From Chlorobium sp. (GTDB taxonomy: Bacteria; Bacteroidota; Chlorobiia; Chlorobiales; Chlorobiaceae), in contig JAPHUN010000193.1 of assembly GCA_026193435.1 (NCBI GenBank), positions 1 to 9,884 on the forward strand: a stretch of DNA of 9,884 bases, given 5' to 3'. This document shows, piece by piece, positions 1 to 7,056 of this stretch (its first letter is position 1; each line of letters begins with the position of its first letter). Both the position numbers and the translations under genes were made by a program. The notes beneath the pieces were generated by a model, which did no database searches, had not been told where the DNA came from, and saw only the letters and a list, made by a program, of their open reading frames with translations.

Positions 1-752
1 ACAGCTGGCTTCCCGATCTTGAAGATATTGAAAGAAGGATCACTTCACGCACAAAAATCCTGGTCGTCATCAATCCGAATAACCCGACCGGGGAACTCTA
101 TCCGCTAAGCGTGCTCAGGGGTCTCGCAGACATTGCACGCAGGCATCGGCTGTTAATCATTTCGGACGAGGTTTACCACAAGCTTGTCTACGAAGAAATG
201 CACATACCGCTTGCATCTCTCGCCGAAGATGATGTCGCGATAATCACCATTGACAGCCTTTCAAAAAACCTTATGGCACCCGGATGGAGAATCGGCTGGC
301 TGACAATCACCAACAGCTTTCTCATTCCTGATGTCCGTCAGGCATTTATCAAACTTGCCGACGCGAGACTCTGCGCTCCGACCGCGCCTCAGTTTGCCAT
401 AAAAGCAGCGTTGAATCTGGGGAAAGCCTACATAGAATCGGTTATGAAAAGGCTCTCTGCCCAAAGGGAGATCACCGTAAAAATGCTCAATGCTCTTCCG
501 GGAATCAGCTGCAATAATCCCAAAGGCGCCTTTTACGTTATGGGGCAAATCCAGCTTGACAGATTTCCTTTCCACACCGATGAAGAGTTCGTTCTGAGAC
601 TGCTGCAGGAAAAACAGATCCTTTTCGTTCATGGCTCGGGATTCGGAACAGACCCGTCACAAGGCTATTTCAGGACTGTCTATCTCCCCGATGTTTCAAC
701 CTTGAACCGGGTCTACACTGACCTTGGCGATTTCATCCGGCAATTTCAATAA
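1..752 (+). CDS. Class I/II PLP-dependent aminotransferase, AlaA/AspC-like (5' end missing)
   Basis: Transfers an amino group between an amino acid and a 2-oxo acid using pyridoxal phosphate in the cytoplasm. The reading frame is open from the left edge (first full codon at 3) to TAA at 750-752, giving 249 residues, so about 150 N-terminal residues are missing compared with a usual length near 400. Fold-type I landmarks appear in order: NPNNPTG (window residues 24-30), the SDEVY segment with PLP-contacting Asp55 and Tyr58, the Schiff-base lysine in SLSK (Lys88, codon 264-266), the GWRIGW phosphate-binding Arg96, and the C-terminal substrate-carboxylate arginine in YFRTVYLP (Arg224). The C-terminal half recalls alanine/aspartate aminotransferases of the AlaA type. 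It lies 39 bp upstream of a nucleoside phosphorylase and mtnA in the same direction. Transamination of 4-methylthio-2-oxobutyrate to methionine is therefore a possible role, but the sequence alone cannot fix the substrate. Confidence 0.9.
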   Translation, partial: SWLPDLEDIERRITSRTKILVVINPNNPTGELYPLSVLRGLADIARRHRLLIISDEVYHKLVYEEMHIPLASLAEDDVAIITIDSLSKNLMAPGWRIGWLTITNSFLIPDVRQAFIKLADARLCAPTAPQFAIKAALNLGKAYIESVMKRLSAQREITVKMLNALPGISCNNPKGAFYVMGQIQLDRFPFHTDEEFVLRLLQEKQILFVHGSGFGTDPSQGYFRTVYLPDVSTLNRVYTDLGDFIRQFQ

Positions 753-791
753 CTCCTTTCAAAAGGCCTAATAACATAAACATACAGCACC

Positions 792-1613
792 ATGACCGAA
801 CAACGAGTTAAAATCGAGGAAGCCGTTTCTTTTATCCGCACAAAAACCACTGACGAGTATCCTGTCGGAATTGTCCTTGGAACCGGCTTGGGCGCTCTGG
901 CAAAAGAAATAGACGTAGAGCTGTCGCTTGATTACGGCGACATCCCCTACTTTCCGATTTCCACCGTCGAAACCCACCATGGAAAACTTATATTCGGCAC
1001 CCTCGCGGGTAAAAAAGTTGTGGCCATGCAAGGCCGCTTCCACTTCTACGAAGGCTACTCGATGCACCAGATTGTTTTCCCTGTCAGGGTCATGAAACAG
1101 CTCGGCGTAAAAACTCTCGGGATTACCAACGCATGCGGCGGACTCAATCCCGCTTTCAGCAAAGGCGACATTATGCTGATCGACGATCACATCAACCTGC
1201 TTGGCACCAATCCTCTTATCGGCCCGAACGATCAGGAAATCGGCCCTCGTTTTCCCGATATGTGCGCACCGTATTCACCGAATATCCTTGAGCTTGCCGA
1301 ACAGATCGCCCTGGAAAATAAAATCAAGGTTCAGAGAGGCGTCTACGTAGCGCTTTCAGGGCCATGCCTTGAAACCCGCGCGGAATACCGGATGCTCCGA
1401 ACTCTTGGCGCCGATGTTGTCGGCATGTCGACCGTTCCGGAAGTGATCGCAGCTGTACATCAGGGAACCGATGTTTTCGGTATGTCGATCATCACCGACG
1501 AGTGTTTCCCTGACAACCTGCAACCGGTCAGCATTGAAGAAATCATTGAAGTATCCAATGAAGCTGAGCCGAAAATGACAACCATCTTTAAACACATCGT
1601 CGAAAGACTTTAA
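792..1613 (+). CDS. Trimeric (PNP-I/MTAP family) purine nucleoside phosphorylase, possibly acting on MTA
   Basis: Cytoplasmic phosphorolysis of a purine nucleoside to base and (deoxy)ribose-1-phosphate. At 273 residues it has normal family length. Landmarks are the phosphate loop GTGLG (30-34), QGRFHFYEGY (80-89, with Arg82, His84, Tyr86 and Glu87 matching human PNP Arg84, His86, Tyr88 and Glu89), TNACGG (112-117), Glu194 (human Glu201) and GMSTVPE (211-217, Met212/Ser213 matching Met219/Ser220). Two substrate-pocket positions differ from a standard PNP. Asp236 replaces the Asn243 that selects 6-oxopurines, as in MTA phosphorylase (Asp220). Ile248 falls where PNPs have the 5'-hydroxyl-binding His and MTA phosphorylase has Val233. 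Glu194 remains PNP-like. These matches were aligned by eye from memory. The gene lies 36 bp before mtnA, whose substrate is the product of MTA phosphorolysis, so an MtnP-like role is likely. No Shine-Dalgarno precedes the ATG. A plain guanosine/inosine PNP remains possible. Confidence 0.93.
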   Translation: MTEQRVKIEEAVSFIRTKTTDEYPVGIVLGTGLGALAKEIDVELSLDYGDIPYFPISTVETHHGKLIFGTLAGKKVVAMQGRFHFYEGYSMHQIVFPVRVMKQLGVKTLGITNACGGLNPAFSKGDIMLIDDHINLLGTNPLIGPNDQEIGPRFPDMCAPYSPNILELAEQIALENKIKVQRGVYVALSGPCLETRAEYRMLRTLGADVVGMSTVPEVIAAVHQGTDVFGMSIITDECFPDNLQPVSIEEIIEVSNEAEPKMTTIFKHIVERL

Positions 1614-1649
1614 GCGAATACGACCGTTTCCACAATAAAATCAAGACAA

Positions 1650-2711
1650 ATGATTGACGCAGTTTCCTTTGAAAACAACACACTTGGGTACCTTGACCAG
1701 CGGCTGCTGCCGCTGAAAGAGGAGTATGTCAGAACAAAAAGTTATCAAGACGCTATTGGAGCGATTAAAACCCTCGCTGTCAGGGGGGCTCCCCTTATCG
1801 GCATTGTTGCAGGGTATACCGTCATGCTTGGCCTGAACAGCTTCGATGGCGAAAAAGAGACTTTTCCGGACTACTTTAAAAAACTTATTGCCGAGGTTGA
1901 AGCATCCCGACCGACCGCGGTCAACCTTTTCTTTGCGACAGCACGCATGAAAGAGGTTTATGACACGCATTACGCATCCTCCTCACTTGAAGAGCTCTTC
2001 GGGAAAATGCTTGTTGCGGCAAGAAAAATTCATAATGATGAGATTGCGAATTGCGACAACATGGCCCGTCACGGAGTAGAACTTATCAGACAGGACTTTG
2101 CGGAAATACTGAAAACAAGAAAACTCAACGTCCTTACGCATTGCAATACCGGCACTCTTGCGACCGGCGGGTCGGGAACAGCACTGGGAGTGATCAAACA
2201 TGCCTGGAACGAAGGGCTTATAGAAAAAGTGATCACGGCTGAAAGTCGCCCGCTGTTGCAGGGCCTGCGTCTTACCGCATGGGAACTTGAACAGGAAAAC
2301 ATTCCTTTTCTGTCAATTTCCGACTCCTCTTCCGCATTCCTTATGCAGAAGGGCATGATCGATTTCGGGATCGTCGGTGCAGACAGGATCGCGGCAAACG
2401 GAGATACCGCCAATAAAATAGGAACGTTCGCTCATGCTGTAAGCGCAGAGCGTCACGGCCTGCCTTACTACATCGCCGCTCCTGTATCAACTATTGATAT
2501 TTCGATCAGCGATGGCACACAGATACCGATCGAAGAACGCGATGCCGATGAGCTGAGAACAATTTTCGGCACCCAGGTTGCCATGCCCTCGACACCTGTT
2601 CTCAACTACGCGTTTGACGTCACTCCTGCGGAATATATCCGGGGGATAGTCACCGACAAAAAAGCGGTTGTCGGAAACTATGTTTCGGAACTGCAAAAAC
2701 TCATCGACTAA
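1650..2711 (+). CDS. mtnA: Methylthioribose-1-phosphate isomerase MtnA
   Basis: Converts 5-methylthioribose-1-phosphate to 5-methylthioribulose-1-phosphate, the second step of methylthioadenosine breakdown, in the cytoplasm. It is a 353-residue member of the eIF2B-alpha/beta/delta-like family, the usual length. Visible landmarks are VRGAPLIG (44-51), the catalytic cysteine in THCNTGT (Cys165), ESRPLLQG and LTAWEL (198-213), and the catalytic aspartate in GADRIAANGDTANKIGT (Asp245). The Cys-Asp spacing of 80 equals that of B. subtilis MtnA (Cys160/Asp240). The RGAPLIG and Cys motifs separate it from ribose-1,5-bisphosphate isomerases and true eIF2B subunits. It is the last gene of the run with the aminotransferase and the phosphorylase, and a strong hairpin terminator follows 21 bp after its stop. 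There is no clear Shine-Dalgarno before ATG 1650. The start is supported by the family-typical short N-terminus preceding the first conserved strand. Confidence 0.95.
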   Translation: MIDAVSFENNTLGYLDQRLLPLKEEYVRTKSYQDAIGAIKTLAVRGAPLIGIVAGYTVMLGLNSFDGEKETFPDYFKKLIAEVEASRPTAVNLFFATARMKEVYDTHYASSSLEELFGKMLVAARKIHNDEIANCDNMARHGVELIRQDFAEILKTRKLNVLTHCNTGTLATGGSGTALGVIKHAWNEGLIEKVITAESRPLLQGLRLTAWELEQENIPFLSISDSSSAFLMQKGMIDFGIVGADRIAANGDTANKIGTFAHAVSAERHGLPYYIAAPVSTIDISISDGTQIPIEERDADELRTIFGTQVAMPSTPVLNYAFDVTPAEYIRGIVTDKKAVVGNYVSELQKLID

Positions 2712-2732
2712 GCCGCTACAAGCCTTTTCTCC

Positions 2733-2773
2733 AGAGCATCCTGTTGGCCTTCAGCAGGATGCTCTTTGTTATT
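2733..2773 (+). terminator. Rho-independent terminator after mtnA
   Basis: A 14-bp stem is formed by 2733-2746 (AGAGCATCCTGTTG) and 2752-2765 (CAGCAGGATGCTCT), with one G-U pair and a 5-nt loop GCCTT. It is followed by the T-rich stretch TTTGTTATT. It starts 21 bp after the mtnA stop and ends the aminotransferase-phosphorylase-mtnA unit. The T-tract is interrupted, so some read-through into the hpt gene is possible. Confidence 0.85.
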
Positions 2774-2831
2774 CCGCATTTCTTCCTTATACTTATTATC
2801 ACATACACACAGCCCTAAAAACCCCATTCAG

Positions 2832-2837
2832 TATAAT
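2832..2837 (+). promoter_or_regulatory. Possible -10 box for the hpt gene
   Basis: An exact TATAAT lies 33 bp before the proposed hpt ATG and downstream of the mtnA terminator, where a fresh promoter would be expected. No recognisable TTGACA-like -35 lies 16-18 bp upstream, so this is a weak call based on one hexamer and its location. Confidence 0.3.
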
Positions 2838-2870
2838 CGCATCATTTCCACCCGGAACAGCAGTATCGAG

Positions 2871-3290
2871 ATGAAAAACTGGTTAAAAAAAGACGCGGCT
2901 GAAGAAAAGGATTCTCAATGCGGCAACGCTTCAGAAGAACCATTGCAAATTATCAACTACCCCGAATTTCTCGACCGTGTCATGGGCGAGACGGAACTTG
3001 CATTGAGCATTCTTGAGGAATTTGCAGGGCTTGTCGGCCAGCACGGAGAGAAGTTGCGTCAGGCCGTTGAATCCGGAGATCATGAAAGTGTCAGACAGAT
3101 AGGGCACCTCATCAAGGGAGAATCCGCAAACATCAGCGCGACGGCGCTTTATCAAAGTTCACTCGCCATAGAACAAGCAGGGAAATCAGGAAACAGTGCC
3201 GAGCAGAGAAAAATTCTGCCCGGAATCATTGAGGACATTGCAGGTTTAACAAAAGCGATTCACCATCTCTTGCAGGACAGGGAAACCTGA
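2871..3290 (+). CDS. Free-standing Hpt (histidine phosphotransfer) domain protein
   Basis: A predicted phosphorelay intermediate of 139 residues that would carry a phosphoryl group between a hybrid sensor kinase and a response regulator. The C-terminal ~110 residues look like an Hpt four-helix bundle, with the phospho-acceptor motif HLIKGESANISA (79-90). His79 is the expected phosphorylated residue, Lys82-Gly83 follow it as in the consensus, and Ser89 stands where Gly is usual. Residues 1-25 are charged and probably disordered. There is no catalytic ATPase, receiver or membrane segment, so it must depend on partners encoded elsewhere. The ATG at 2871 is chosen because further upstream in frame only a TTG at 2766 is available, and that would lie inside the mtnA terminator. 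The start has no good Shine-Dalgarno. It stands alone between two transcription units; a link to cydDC, 259 bp downstream, is not shown. Partner and output are unknown. Confidence 0.8.
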   Translation: MKNWLKKDAAEEKDSQCGNASEEPLQIINYPEFLDRVMGETELALSILEEFAGLVGQHGEKLRQAVESGDHESVRQIGHLIKGESANISATALYQSSLAIEQAGKSGNSAEQRKILPGIIEDIAGLTKAIHHLLQDRET

Positions 3291-3394
3291 CGATCAAGAC
3301 AAGTACTATCCTCTCCTCAGCCGAAGCAGCCACGAACACAACACAAGCACTCCCCCCACACGTCAACATCAATTGCGTGCATTAAGATAATTCC

Positions 3395-3428
3395 GTACAA
3401 TTAGTCGGATCCGGGTTGAACATTGTAC
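3395..3428. promoter_or_regulatory. Inverted repeat GTACAAT-N20-ATTGTAC, possible operator of cydDC
   Basis: Perfect 7-bp arms at 3395-3401 and 3422-3428 are separated by 20 bp. Arm centres are 27 bp apart, about two and a half helical turns. The right arm directly follows a TTGAAC (3416-3421) that could be a -35 box, so a bound protein would overlap the promoter. The 8-bp palindrome CGGATCCG (3406-3413) lies between the arms. It does not match the FNR/CRP pattern TTGAT-N4-ATCAA. A chance repeat cannot be excluded. Confidence 0.3.
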
Positions 3429-3445
3429 CTTGAAACGGATATATA
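3416..3445 (+). promoter_or_regulatory. Possible cydDC promoter
   Basis: TTGAAC (3416-3421) is followed after 18 bp by TATATA (3440-3445), inside an AT-rich run; TATATT (3442-3447) is an alternative -10. Transcription would begin near 3452, leaving a leader of roughly 100 nt before the cydD ATG. The match is to the general sigma-70 pattern only, and the organism's own consensus may differ. Confidence 0.35.
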
Positions 3446-3549
3446 TTCGTTCAGGAAAAGATATTTTTCACCTATGAACATCGGCCAAACGCTGTTTGAA
3501 GCATCATGCGGTTCCGGCAAAGCATCAGTAACGTGTCAAATAACAGATC

Positions 3550-5292
3550 ATGAATCCTGACCGGCGATTACTTCAGCTTGTCAAGCAGTACCCTCTGCCC
3601 TTTGTCGCGTCGGTTCTTCTCGCCACTCTCGGTGGCATCATGCTGATAGGTCAGACCTTTCTCTTGAGCAGCATAATTGATGCTCTCTTTCTGAAACGTG
3701 CGGCTCTCGACAATATTCTCAATCTCCTTCTGCTCTATGGCCTGGCAAGTATGCTGCGGGCAGGATTCAACTGGACAAGCCGCAACGAGGCAAATCGGGG
3801 AACACTGAAAATAAAACAGCTGCTGCATCGTCGGGTACTCAGAAAAATCTCTTCTCTCGGACCGGTCTACGCCGGTTCACAGCGGAGCGGCAAGCTCAGC
3901 GCGACAATTCTTAAGGGGATTGAATCACTCGACCCCTATTTCAGCCAGTTCATGCCGCAACTCGCTCTCTCTATCCTGCTGCCTTTAACTGTTCTCTTCG
4001 CTGTGTTCCCTGTAGACATGCGCAGCGGCTTTATTCTGCTTGGAACGGCGCCGCTCATACCGCTATTCATGGTACTGATAGGAAAAGCCGCTCAAAAAGC
4101 GACTCAAAAACAGTGGGAGACGCTCAGCAGAATGAGCGGTAATTTTCTCGACGTTCTTCAGGGAATGACGACACTCAAGCTTTTCGGAAGAAGCCGGGAA
4201 AGGATCCGGTCGATATCGGAAATAAGTGAGGCATATCGACGCGCGACCATGAAGGTACTCAAGGTCGCCTTTCTTTCGTCGCTTACCCTGGAACTTGTAG
4301 GCGCCGTTGGCACTGCGATCATCGCTGTGGATATCGGACTGCGAATCTGGTCAGGCACGATAGCCTTCCTCCCCGGATTCTTTGTGCTTCTGCTTATACC
4401 TGACTTCTACCTTCCTCTTCGTCAGCTCGGCACAAAATTCCATGCCGGCATGGAAGGGGTCAGCGCAGCAGACGATATCTACACGCTACTTGACAAGCCG
4501 GAACCGGATACCGTGGAACCCCCTGCACCACAGGAATGCTGTAAATATTCAACAACGCCCATTGTGTTTAACGCTGTCGGATTCACCTATACGGATGACG
4601 ATTCCTACGCGCTGAAAAATGTATGTTGCGAACTGAAACCCGGAACGATAACAGCAATAACAGGACCGAGCGGTGCGGGTAAAACAACCTTCATCAACCT
4701 GTTGCTCCGCTTCCTCGAACCCCGTGAAGGCTCAATACTGTTCGGCAACACGAACCTGAAGAACATCAGCCGTGAAGTATGGCTTCAGGGAGTTTCATGG
4801 GTGCCGCAGCACCCCTATCTGTTTAACACCACCCTCAGGGAAAACCTCCTTATAGCCAAACAGGGCGCTACGGAAGATCAACTGAAACACGCGATATCTG
4901 AAAGCCGCCTCGAACCCTTTATCAATTCCCTGCCGCAAGGTCTCGATACGCCTGTCGGTGAGCAGGGGGCAAGAATAAGCGGAGGTGAAGCTCAACGTCT
5001 TTCTCTTGCCAGGGCGTTTCTTCATGACTCGCCGCTGCTTGTTCTCGATGAACCGACATCACACACGGATCCGACCCTCGAACAGGAACTCCTTGCATCG
5101 ATGCAGCGACTGATCAGAGGAAAAACAGCCGTCCTTATCGCTCACCGCCTGAGTACAGTCAGAAATGCGGATCAGATTCTGGTGTTCGACAGCGGCACGA
5201 TCGTACAGTCCGGCACACACCTCTCGCTTATGAAAGAGAATGGTTTTTACCGCGACGCCATGCATTCCGATGAGGAGGTTGCCGCACAATGA
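3550..5292 (+). CDS. cydD: Thiol-reductant ABC exporter subunit CydD
   Basis: One half of the inner-membrane CydDC heterodimer that exports cysteine and glutathione to the periplasm and is needed for assembly of cytochrome bd and periplasmic haem proteins. Its 580 residues (E. coli CydD is 588) comprise an N-terminal membrane domain with hydrophobic segments near 16-39, 55-70, 135-155, 158-178, 237-263 and 270-290, then an ATPase domain. The ATPase shows Walker A GPSGAGKTT (372-380), signature ISGGE (476-480), Walker B LVLDEP with Asp500/Glu501, and switch His532. LKLFGRSRERI (209-219) and DFYLPLRQLGTKFHAGM (285-301) are typical of CydD and separate it from CydC and MsbA-like exporters. The ATG at 3550 gives the usual short N-terminus and has no Shine-Dalgarno. 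cydC overlaps its stop by 4 bp. The cytochrome bd structural genes cydAB are not in this window. Confidence 0.93.
   Translation: MNPDRRLLQLVKQYPLPFVASVLLATLGGIMLIGQTFLLSSIIDALFLKRAALDNILNLLLLYGLASMLRAGFNWTSRNEANRGTLKIKQLLHRRVLRKISSLGPVYAGSQRSGKLSATILKGIESLDPYFSQFMPQLALSILLPLTVLFAVFPVDMRSGFILLGTAPLIPLFMVLIGKAAQKATQKQWETLSRMSGNFLDVLQGMTTLKLFGRSRERIRSISEISEAYRRATMKVLKVAFLSSLTLELVGAVGTAIIAVDIGLRIWSGTIAFLPGFFVLLLIPDFYLPLRQLGTKFHAGMEGVSAADDIYTLLDKPEPDTVEPPAPQECCKYSTTPIVFNAVGFTYTDDDSYALKNVCCELKPGTITAITGPSGAGKTTFINLLLRFLEPREGSILFGNTNLKNISREVWLQGVSWVPQHPYLFNTTLRENLLIAKQGATEDQLKHAISESRLEPFINSLPQGLDTPVGEQGARISGGEAQRLSLARAFLHDSPLLVLDEPTSHTDPTLEQELLASMQRLIRGKTAVLIAHRLSTVRNADQILVFDSGTIVQSGTHLSLMKENGFYRDAMHSDEEVAAQ
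5272..5278 (+). promoter_or_regulatory. Shine-Dalgarno site of cydC within the cydD 3' end
   Basis: GAGGAGG lies 10 nt before the cydC ATG and inside the last codons of cydD. It is the only strong ribosome-binding sequence before any start in this window. With the ATGA overlap it suggests coupled translation, which would help make the two half-transporters in equal amounts. Confidence 0.7.
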
Positions 5293-7037
5293 AAGAAATA
5301 CTGAGACTCCTTCAACTTGTTCGCCCTTTCTACTGGTGGATGCTGCTGGCTGCCGTTCTGGGGTTTGCGTCCATCGGCAGCGGTATAGGGCTGATGCTCT
5401 CCTCGGCATATATTATCGCAAAAGCCGCCCTGCATCCTCCCTTTCAGGAACTGCTGCCCGGCATTGCCGGAGTGAGACTGTTTGGTGCAGCACGGGGTAT
5501 TCTCCGGTATATAGAAAGACTTGCTTCACACAATACAACGTTTAAAATCCTTTCCAGACTGCGGATCTGGTTCTATACCTCAGTCGAACCGCTCGCGCCG
5601 GCACGGCTTATGCGTTATAAAAGCGGGGATCTTCTGCAGAGGATCACAGGGGATATCGACACGCTCGAGACCCTCTACGCAAGGGTCATCTCCCCCCCGC
5701 TGACCGCGCTTCTGGTCTCCGGACTCCTCTGGGTTCTTCTGGGAAATTTCTCACCGGCCTTCTCTCTTGTACTGTTCTGCTTTCATGCCGCTGCCGCGCT
5801 GGGCCTTCCTCTCCTGACGGGGTACCTTAACCGGGGAACGGCGGCTGAAATGTCTGAACTGCAGTCCGGGATGCAGACAAAAACGCTTGACTGCATCCAG
5901 GGGATAAGCGATCTCCTCCTGTTCAACCGGCTCGATGACTATGTCGGCCAACTCAATGAACTGAAAAGCCGTGAGCTGAAGCTGCAAAGAAAACAGGCCC
6001 TTATCCAGGGCTCCCATGAATCGCTTACAGGACTGCTCATGAACGGTGCGGTTATTGCTCTTGTATGTGTTCTCGCTCCGCAAATTTCAAACGGAACCAT
6101 TGACGGGGTCTATAGCGCAGTAATCATTATCGCGGTTATGGCATCTTTTGAGGCATTTCTCCCGTTACCTGACGCGGTACAACACCTTGAAGCCAATGCG
6201 ACCGCAGGAAAAAGGCTGTTTGAAATCGTTGATGCGCAACCGGCCGTAACCGCACCGATTGCACCTGAAGCATTTCCCGAATCCAGCTCCATCTGCTTCC
6301 AGAAGGTTTCTTTCTCCTATCCGGAAACCCGCTGTCCGGCTCTTTCAGATATTTCTCTCACGATACGGGAGGGTGAAAAAGTTGCAATCGTAGGGCCGAG
6401 CGGAGCAGGCAAATCAACCATCACCAGTCTTCTGCTCAGGTTCTGGGAGCCAACAGAGGGAAGCATCACCATCGGAGGCAAGAGCATTGACAGGCTTGAT
6501 CCTGAATCCCTGCGCTCCAGGATCGGTATCGTCAGCCAGCACACCTATCTTTTCGGAGAATCAATCAGAAAAAACCTCTTGCTTGCACGCCCGGACGCCA
6601 GTGATGAAGAGCTTAAAAAAGCCCTGGAATTTGCCGGTCTCAGCTCATGTACATCCAGACTCGATCAATGGGCCGGTCAACACGGCATGAGCCTCAGCGG
6701 AGGCGAAAGACAGCGCATGGCCATCGCCAGAATGCTGCTGCAGGACGCCCCGATCATCGTTCTTGACGAAGCGACCGCGAATCTCGACAATCTTACCGAG
6801 AAAAGCGTCATGCAAACCATTCTGAAGCTTTGCAGCAAAGAACCGGCGAAGTCTCTTCTTGTTATTACTCACCGGCTGCGGGACATGTCCATCTTCAACA
6901 GAATTGTTGTCCTTGAAAACGGCTCGATACAAGAAGAGGGTCCTCATGAAACGCTCATGAAGAAAAACGGGCTCTACGCCTCGATGTGGTCGCTCCAACA
7001 TCGGCCATCCTCTCCCGGACTGGTGGCTGAATCTTAG
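5289..7037 (+). CDS. cydC: Thiol-reductant ABC exporter subunit CydC
   Basis: Partner half-transporter of CydD in the inner membrane. Its 582 residues (E. coli CydC is 573) have hydrophobic segments near 15-38, 135-155, 157-178, 248-265 and 275-295, followed by the ATPase domain. That domain has Walker A GPSGAGKST (369-377), signature LSGGE (469-473), Walker B IIVLDEA with Asp493/Glu494, and switch His528. CydC-type features are GDLLQRITGDIDTLETLYARV (starting at 113) and EAFLPLPDAVQHL (288-300). Both ATP sites of the heterodimer look intact by motif: neither subunit has a degenerate Walker A, Walker B glutamate or signature. The ATG overlaps the cydD stop (ATGA) and has a good Shine-Dalgarno. 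The gene ends 19 bp from the convergent blc stop, and I see no strong terminator in that gap. Confidence 0.93.
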   Translation: MKEILRLLQLVRPFYWWMLLAAVLGFASIGSGIGLMLSSAYIIAKAALHPPFQELLPGIAGVRLFGAARGILRYIERLASHNTTFKILSRLRIWFYTSVEPLAPARLMRYKSGDLLQRITGDIDTLETLYARVISPPLTALLVSGLLWVLLGNFSPAFSLVLFCFHAAAALGLPLLTGYLNRGTAAEMSELQSGMQTKTLDCIQGISDLLLFNRLDDYVGQLNELKSRELKLQRKQALIQGSHESLTGLLMNGAVIALVCVLAPQISNGTIDGVYSAVIIIAVMASFEAFLPLPDAVQHLEANATAGKRLFEIVDAQPAVTAPIAPEAFPESSSICFQKVSFSYPETRCPALSDISLTIREGEKVAIVGPSGAGKSTITSLLLRFWEPTEGSITIGGKSIDRLDPESLRSRIGIVSQHTYLFGESIRKNLLLARPDASDEELKKALEFAGLSSCTSRLDQWAGQHGMSLSGGERQRMAIARMLLQDAPIIVLDEATANLDNLTEKSVMQTILKLCSKEPAKSLLVITHRLRDMSIFNRIVVLENGSIQEEGPHETLMKKNGLYASMWSLQHRPSSPGLVAES

Positions 7038-7056
7038 AAGCCTGCCCTGTCGGGTC

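Larger units (their letters stand above)
3291..3549 (+). other. Intergenic region between hpt and cydD
   Basis: A 259-bp stretch without a convincing gene or hpt terminator. The first ~100 bp are featureless. The second half is AT-rich and holds a 7-bp inverted repeat, a possible promoter and a tiny open frame (3474-3560, 28 codons, no Shine-Dalgarno) that overlaps the cydD start. It is most likely the control region and 5' untranslated leader of cydDC. Confidence 0.6.

Noticed and set aside
261..632. Open frame on the - strand antisense to the aminotransferase
   Set aside because: It is a shadow of a gene whose PLP lysine and arginine motifs are intact, with no independent signal.
768..1190. 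Open frame on the - strand antisense to the nucleoside phosphorylase
   Set aside because: It lies wholly opposite a gene with clear family motifs, its translation resembles no known family, and it is explained by the codon composition of the real gene.
2766..2870. N-terminal extension of the Hpt protein from a TTG at 2766
   Set aside because: The start would lie inside the mtnA terminator and upstream of the TATAAT, and the extra residues look non-coding.
7038..7056. Bidirectional terminator between convergent cydC and blc
   Set aside because: Only a 3-bp CCC/GGG pairing is seen in the 19-bp gap, which is too weak to call.
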